Source of the DNA: JBKHYG01 sp046565595
GTDB lineage: Bacteria > Actinomycetota > AC-67
Assembly (NCBI GenBank): GCA_046565595.1
Contig: JBKHYG010000021.1
Span: 1-64,000, forward strand
DNA: 64,000 bases
Direction of reading: 5' to 3'
Each line of letters opens with the position of its first letter. The first letter of the stretch is position 1. The translations under genes and the position numbers were made by a program. Positions 61,245-64,000 of this stretch are shown here, piece after piece. The notes under the pieces are model-generated. The model saw only the letters and a list, made by a program, of their open reading frames with translations, was not told the origin of the DNA and did not search any database.

Positions 61245-61571
61245 TCACTCGTCGATCCAGTAGAGGGTCCCTCCGATGTCGCAAACCATGAACGTTGCGT
61301 TCGGCACAGGGGGCTGCTGACCCGCGGTCGGCGGTGTCGGAGCGTCCAAGGCACCTGGAGTCACATCTCCGGGGAGCGGGTCCCCGATCTGCCACCCGAC
61401 AGGCGTCCAATCCGGATCCACCCGAACCGTGACGCCATTCGCGGGACCCAGCTCGGCAGTCCAGATCCAGCAGATGATCACTCCGTCGGCGTGAGCCGGG
61501 GCGAGCCAGGGGCCAAGAGATAGCGCCGCGACGGCAGCGACCGTCATGACCTTGCGTCGGATAGTTCGCAC
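61245..61571 (-). CDS. Small secreted protein
   Basis: 108 residues with a signal peptide (MTVAAVAALSLGPWLAPAHA). The mature part is Pro-rich with Cys at CWIW and VCDIGG. The start is GTG 61571 with AAGGAG 6 nt upstream. No family is recognised. Confidence 0.65.
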   Translation of the reverse strand: MRTIRRKVMTVAAVAALSLGPWLAPAHADGVIICWIWTAELGPANGVTVRVDPDWTPVGWQIGDPLPGDVTPGALDAPTPPTAGQQPPVPNATFMVCDIGGTLYWIDE

Positions 61572-61594
61572 ACCGATCTCCTTCCTGATCAGGA

Positions 61595-61642
61595 GATCCC
61601 TTGTCCTTGGGATCCCTTGTCCTTGGGATCCCTTGTCCGCGA
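61595..61642. repeat. Three 16-bp tandem repeats in the leader of a secreted-protein gene
   Basis: GATCCCTTGTCCTTGG occurs at 61595-61610 and 61611-61626, with an imperfect third copy at 61627-61642. A CCTGATCAGG palindrome (61584-61593) adjoins it. Confidence 0.8.
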
Positions 61643-61643
61643 G

Positions 61644-61672
61644 ATGGTGCCTGACTCCTTTCTATATGTCAA
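61644..61672 (-). promoter_or_regulatory. Possible promoter of the secreted-protein gene
   Basis: On the minus strand TTGACA (61667-61672) is followed after 17 nt by CACCAT (61644-61649). The -35 is perfect but the -10 is weak. The tandem repeats would lie in the transcribed leader. Confidence 0.35.
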
Positions 61673-61800
61673 GCTTTTCTGGACATAAGGGACCCGCGGT
61701 GCTGATCGCGCTGGGCCGGGGAACATCCCACTCGACGCGGAATCATCCCCACGAACTCCTAGGCCAATTACCCCTGATGGCCGAGGCTCCTGAGAGCCTG

Positions 61801-61884
61801 TGCGGGTGAGAGGACTCGAACCTCCACGTCCTTGCGAACACATGGCCCTCAACCATGCCTGTCTACCAATTTCAGCACACCCGC
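61801..61884 (-). tRNA. tRNA-Leu (anticodon GAG)
   Basis: An 84-nt class II tRNA. Acceptor GCGGGTG pairs with CACCCGC, the discriminator is A (61801), and CCA is not encoded. The anticodon stem CATGG/CCATG carries the loop TTGAGGG, so the anticodon is GAG. A long variable arm and the T-loop TTCGAGT are present. Confidence 0.95.
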
Positions 61885-61927
61885 TTGCGGGCGCCGAGTG
61901 TACCAGCGCCGCTAGTGGCGTTCAGCC

Positions 61928-63436
61928 TCAGGCGACGATCGGAGCGAGCCAAACGGTGGCCGGATCGAACGATCCGGATCCGTCGGGAACGAGCCCTCGG
62001 AGTCGTTCGGTGCCCTGGATACGGGTCACGAGGTGGATGAGCGGGATGTTCGGCAACTGACCCAGCGCTCGCTGCTGAGCCGACGCGTAAGCCTCCAGCC
62101 GCTGCCCAGGATCCACGGTCCTCCTGGCCCTCGCGATCGCTTGATCGAACGCATCGTCTTGGAATCCGGTCTTGTTGTCGACACTGGTGGACAGAAGTTG
62201 GCCCGCAAGGAACCCGTCGGGACTTGGCACCTCTGCAAGCCACCCGAGTTGGATCAGGTCGAATCTCTTCTCAGCCAGCACGCGCGGATACGCCGCGGGA
62301 GAGACAGGCACGGTGCGCGCCGGGATACCGGCGGCGTTCAACTGGCGGCGAACCTCCGCCATCAGTTCGCGGCTGGGGTCATCGTTCAGGTGCACCAGAC
62401 GCAGTCGAGATGCAGGCTTGTTCGCTCGGCTCCAGCGTTCCCGCGCCTCGACGGGATCTCGTCTGGGAGCTTGGGGCGCAGGCAGGATCGAGCCGGGAAC
62501 CAGACCCGGTGCCGGAACGCCCCGCGGCCCCTTCTGGCTGAGCGTCTCGAGATCGAGGGCGAGACGGATCGCGCGCCTGGCTGATAGATCACCGAGTCGG
62601 CCAAGGTTGACGCCAAGCGAGAGCGTCGCCCAGACCGGAGATACCGTCGCATCCAGGTTCGCTTCGCCTCGCACATAGGCCACATCGACGGTCCGGGCCC
62701 GGAGTGCGCGCGCACCGTCCTGCACGACGCGCAACTCGATCCGCTCGAGCAGAGCGGTCGGACCGCGTGAGGTCAGGTTGCGTTCCAGTACCGCACGCCG
62801 GCCGAGCTCCACCTCACGCAGCACGAAAGGTCCAGTCGAAGCCCGCGATGGACCGAACTTCTCGCCCGGGCCAGGGACTATCCCCGCGGCCGGGTGCGCG
62901 AGCATGACCGGGAACTCTGAGAAGGGCGCGGACAGGCGGAACACGATCTTGCGAGGAGTGGGAGTGTCGATCCCCCGGAGTTGTCGACGCGAACCGAGCA
63001 GGTTCACCTCGCGGAAGCCGACGATCTGGGAGAGCACGAAAGCGTGTGGGCTTCCCGTAGAACGCCTCGCGAGCCGGTCGAACCATGCCCTGACCGCACC
63101 GGAGGTGATCGGCGACCCGTCGCTGGAGCGCAGGCCCTCGCGAAGCACGAACTCGTACCGGGTCGCATCAGCCGACGCCTTCCACGATGATGCGAGTCCA
63201 CCTTCGACCCGGCGTTCGGTGACGGCAGAGATGACCGTCAAGCCTTGGAAGCGTGCGCGCGCGAGCAACAGTTCTGCGGGCTGCAACGCCTTGGCGGGAT
63301 CGAGCGAGTCGAGGCTTCCCACGCCGACCCGAAGGGTGCCTCCTGGGACGGGCGTTTCGACCGGCGGCTTGGATGAGCCCGTGCATGCGACCAGGGCGGC
63401 TAGCGCTGCCCCGGCCAGGCGTCTACCGAGTGTCAG
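61928..63436 (-). CDS. ABC transporter substrate-binding lipoprotein (peptide-binding family 5), apparent CTG start
   Basis: About 502 residues resembling extracellular solute-binding family 5 (oligopeptide, nickel or dipeptide binders): ASSWKASADATRYEFVLREGL and SSDGSPITSGAVRAWFDRL are typical. The first GTG (63322) gives a protein without any export signal. The frame continues upstream through TLGRRLAGAALAALVAC, a perfect lipoprotein signal peptide, whose only plausible start is CTG 63436, overlapping the secG stop as CTGA. No permease or ATPase genes are next to it. Confidence 0.8.
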   Translation of the reverse strand: MTLGRRLAGAALAALVACTGSSKPPVETPVPGGTLRVGVGSLDSLDPAKALQPAELLLARARFQGLTVISAVTERRVEGGLASSWKASADATRYEFVLREGLRSSDGSPITSGAVRAWFDRLARRSTGSPHAFVLSQIVGFREVNLLGSRRQLRGIDTPTPRKIVFRLSAPFSEFPVMLAHPAAGIVPGPGEKFGPSRASTGPFVLREVELGRRAVLERNLTSRGPTALLERIELRVVQDGARALRARTVDVAYVRGEANLDATVSPVWATLSLGVNLGRLGDLSARRAIRLALDLETLSQKGPRGVPAPGLVPGSILPAPQAPRRDPVEARERWSRANKPASRLRLVHLNDDPSRELMAEVRRQLNAAGIPARTVPVSPAAYPRVLAEKRFDLIQLGWLAEVPSPDGFLAGQLLSTSVDNKTGFQDDAFDQAIARARRTVDPGQRLEAYASAQQRALGQLPNIPLIHLVTRIQGTERLRGLVPDGSGSFDPATVWLAPIVA

Positions 63437-63789
63437 GAGCTGGTGGGGGTCGGTTCTGCGCCCGTCGGCGGTGTGGCGTCGCCGGTGGGCAGCGGGATGT
63501 CGGTCGGGAGGTCTGTCGGGATCGTGGTCGGGACCGTCGTCGGCGTCGCAGGTGCGCGATCACGGTCAGAGATCAGGAAGCCCAGAGATACCGTCGTGAC
63601 CAGGAAGAGGCTCGCGGCGAAGACGGTCAACCGGTCCAGGTTCTTCTCTGCCAGGGTGGAGCCTCCGAGGCTCATGCCGCCACCGAACATGTCTGACAGG
63701 CCGCCGCCACGGCCGGCGTGCAGCAGGATGAAGGTGATCAGCAGACCAGTCGCGATCAGGTGCAACACCGTTACAAGGATGAACAGCAC
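63433..63789 (-). CDS. secG: Protein-export membrane protein SecG
   Basis: This accessory subunit of the SecYEG translocon has two transmembrane helices separated by the conserved cytoplasmic loop LLHAGRGGGLSDMFGGG. The C-terminal 40 residues are an unusual Thr/Pro-rich tail. 118 residues. It is followed without a gap by the binding-protein gene. Confidence 0.93.
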   Translation of the reverse strand: MLFILVTVLHLIATGLLITFILLHAGRGGGLSDMFGGGMSLGGSTLAEKNLDRLTVFAASLFLVTTVSLGFLISDRDRAPATPTTVPTTIPTDLPTDIPLPTGDATPPTGAEPTPTSS

Positions 63790-63846
63790 TAAGAACCCTT
63801 CCTAGAGGACAAGCGGCGGGCATCGTACCACGGGGCGAGGGCCCCC

Positions 63847-64000
63847 CTAGCGCCTGGAGAGGTTGGCTGGGTCGCCTTGAGGGAACATCGGCGTGGCCAT
63901 CGGGTTGGTCAGATCTCGGCCGAAAGCTCCGCGCTCTGGTGTGACCGACGAGGCCATGATCAGAGCCTCCCGCGCGATGGTCTGAGCGACCCTCTTCCAC
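63847..64000 (-). CDS. C-terminal fragment of an unrecognised protein, cut by the window edge
   Basis: An open frame of 50 codons ending at 63847 encodes a tail with VAQTIAREALIMASSVTPER and MFPQGDPANLSRR. It lies just upstream of secG on the same strand. In many bacteria tpiA precedes secG, but this tail does not resemble triosephosphate isomerase. I cannot identify it. Confidence 0.55.
   Translation of the reverse strand, partial: WKRVAQTIAREALIMASSVTPERGAFGRDLTNPMATPMFPQGDPANLSRR

Noticed and set aside
61572..61800. Plus-strand frame of 87 codons across the 16-bp repeats
   Set aside because: It is a chance frame through a promoter and repeat region, with no coding features.
63566..64000. 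Minus-strand 144-codon frame running off the window end
   Set aside because: It overlaps secG in another phase; the secG frame carries the conserved family motif, and a different frame ending at 63847 better fits the gene upstream.

Overview
The window is a 64 kb piece of a GC-rich actinobacterial chromosome. It carries a complete Pup-proteasome system (pafA, pafB, pafC, prcA, prcB, pup, dop, and an ARC/Mpa ATPase ending in GQYL). It also carries two blocks whose gene order resembles Mycobacterium tuberculosis: gcvH-FHA-ftsR-BFN-merR-gcvP (compare Rv1826-Rv1832) and helY-tatC-tatA-pafC-pafB-pafA with the proteasome genes and trmI (compare Rv2092c-Rv2118c). The split glycine decarboxylase (gcvPA and gcvPB) and the archaeal-style nurA-herA-sbcD-sbcC cluster argue against an ordinary Streptomyces or Mycobacterium relative and suggest a deeper actinobacterial lineage. 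I cannot name the species.

Layout. 0-9.3 kb, plus strand: a tRNA tail, a CDP-alcohol phosphatidyltransferase, a nucleotidyltransferase fused to a phosphomannomutase-like domain, then the glycine-cleavage and FtsR locus with an inserted hypoxanthine phosphoribosyltransferase. 9.4-12 kb, minus strand: DUF4193 protein, lnt and polyprenol-phosphate mannose synthase. 12-18.4 kb, plus strand: nurA-herA-sbcD-sbcC, each gene overlapping the next by 4 nt. 18.4-27.5 kb, mostly minus: acyl-CoA dehydrogenase, a Pro/Ser-rich surface protein (plus strand), a degenerate lipid-kinase-like protein, helY, tatC, tatA, pafC, pafB. 27.5-42.2 kb: DUF3866, a large RTX-repeat secreted protein, pafA, lgt, then a minus-strand proteasome block (M50 peptidase, trmI, arc, dop, pup, prcB, prcA) ending in a membrane-anchored HExxH protein coupled to prcA.

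42.3-53 kb, minus strand: matrixin-like secreted protease, anti-sigma/sigma pair, a four-gene arginine-to-spermidine operon (pdaD-speD-speE-speB) behind a structured leader, a HYR-domain secreted protein, and a copper P-type ATPase overlapping a repeat lipoprotein. 53-61.7 kb looks accessory: small secreted proteins and lipoproteins, a toxin-antitoxin pair, a second bifunctional-nuclease protein, an SDR/kinase pair and a diverged dispersed repeat. 61.8-64 kb: tRNA-Leu(GAG), a substrate-binding lipoprotein, secG and the tail of an unrecognised gene.

Two genome-wide habits are visible. Genes in runs are very often coupled by 4-nt overlaps (ATGA, GTGA, TTGA and, in two cases, apparently CTGA). 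Many first genes have a TAnnnT box only 6-9 nt before the start codon, the actinobacterial signature of leaderless transcripts. No insertion sequence, prophage, CRISPR array or rRNA was found.
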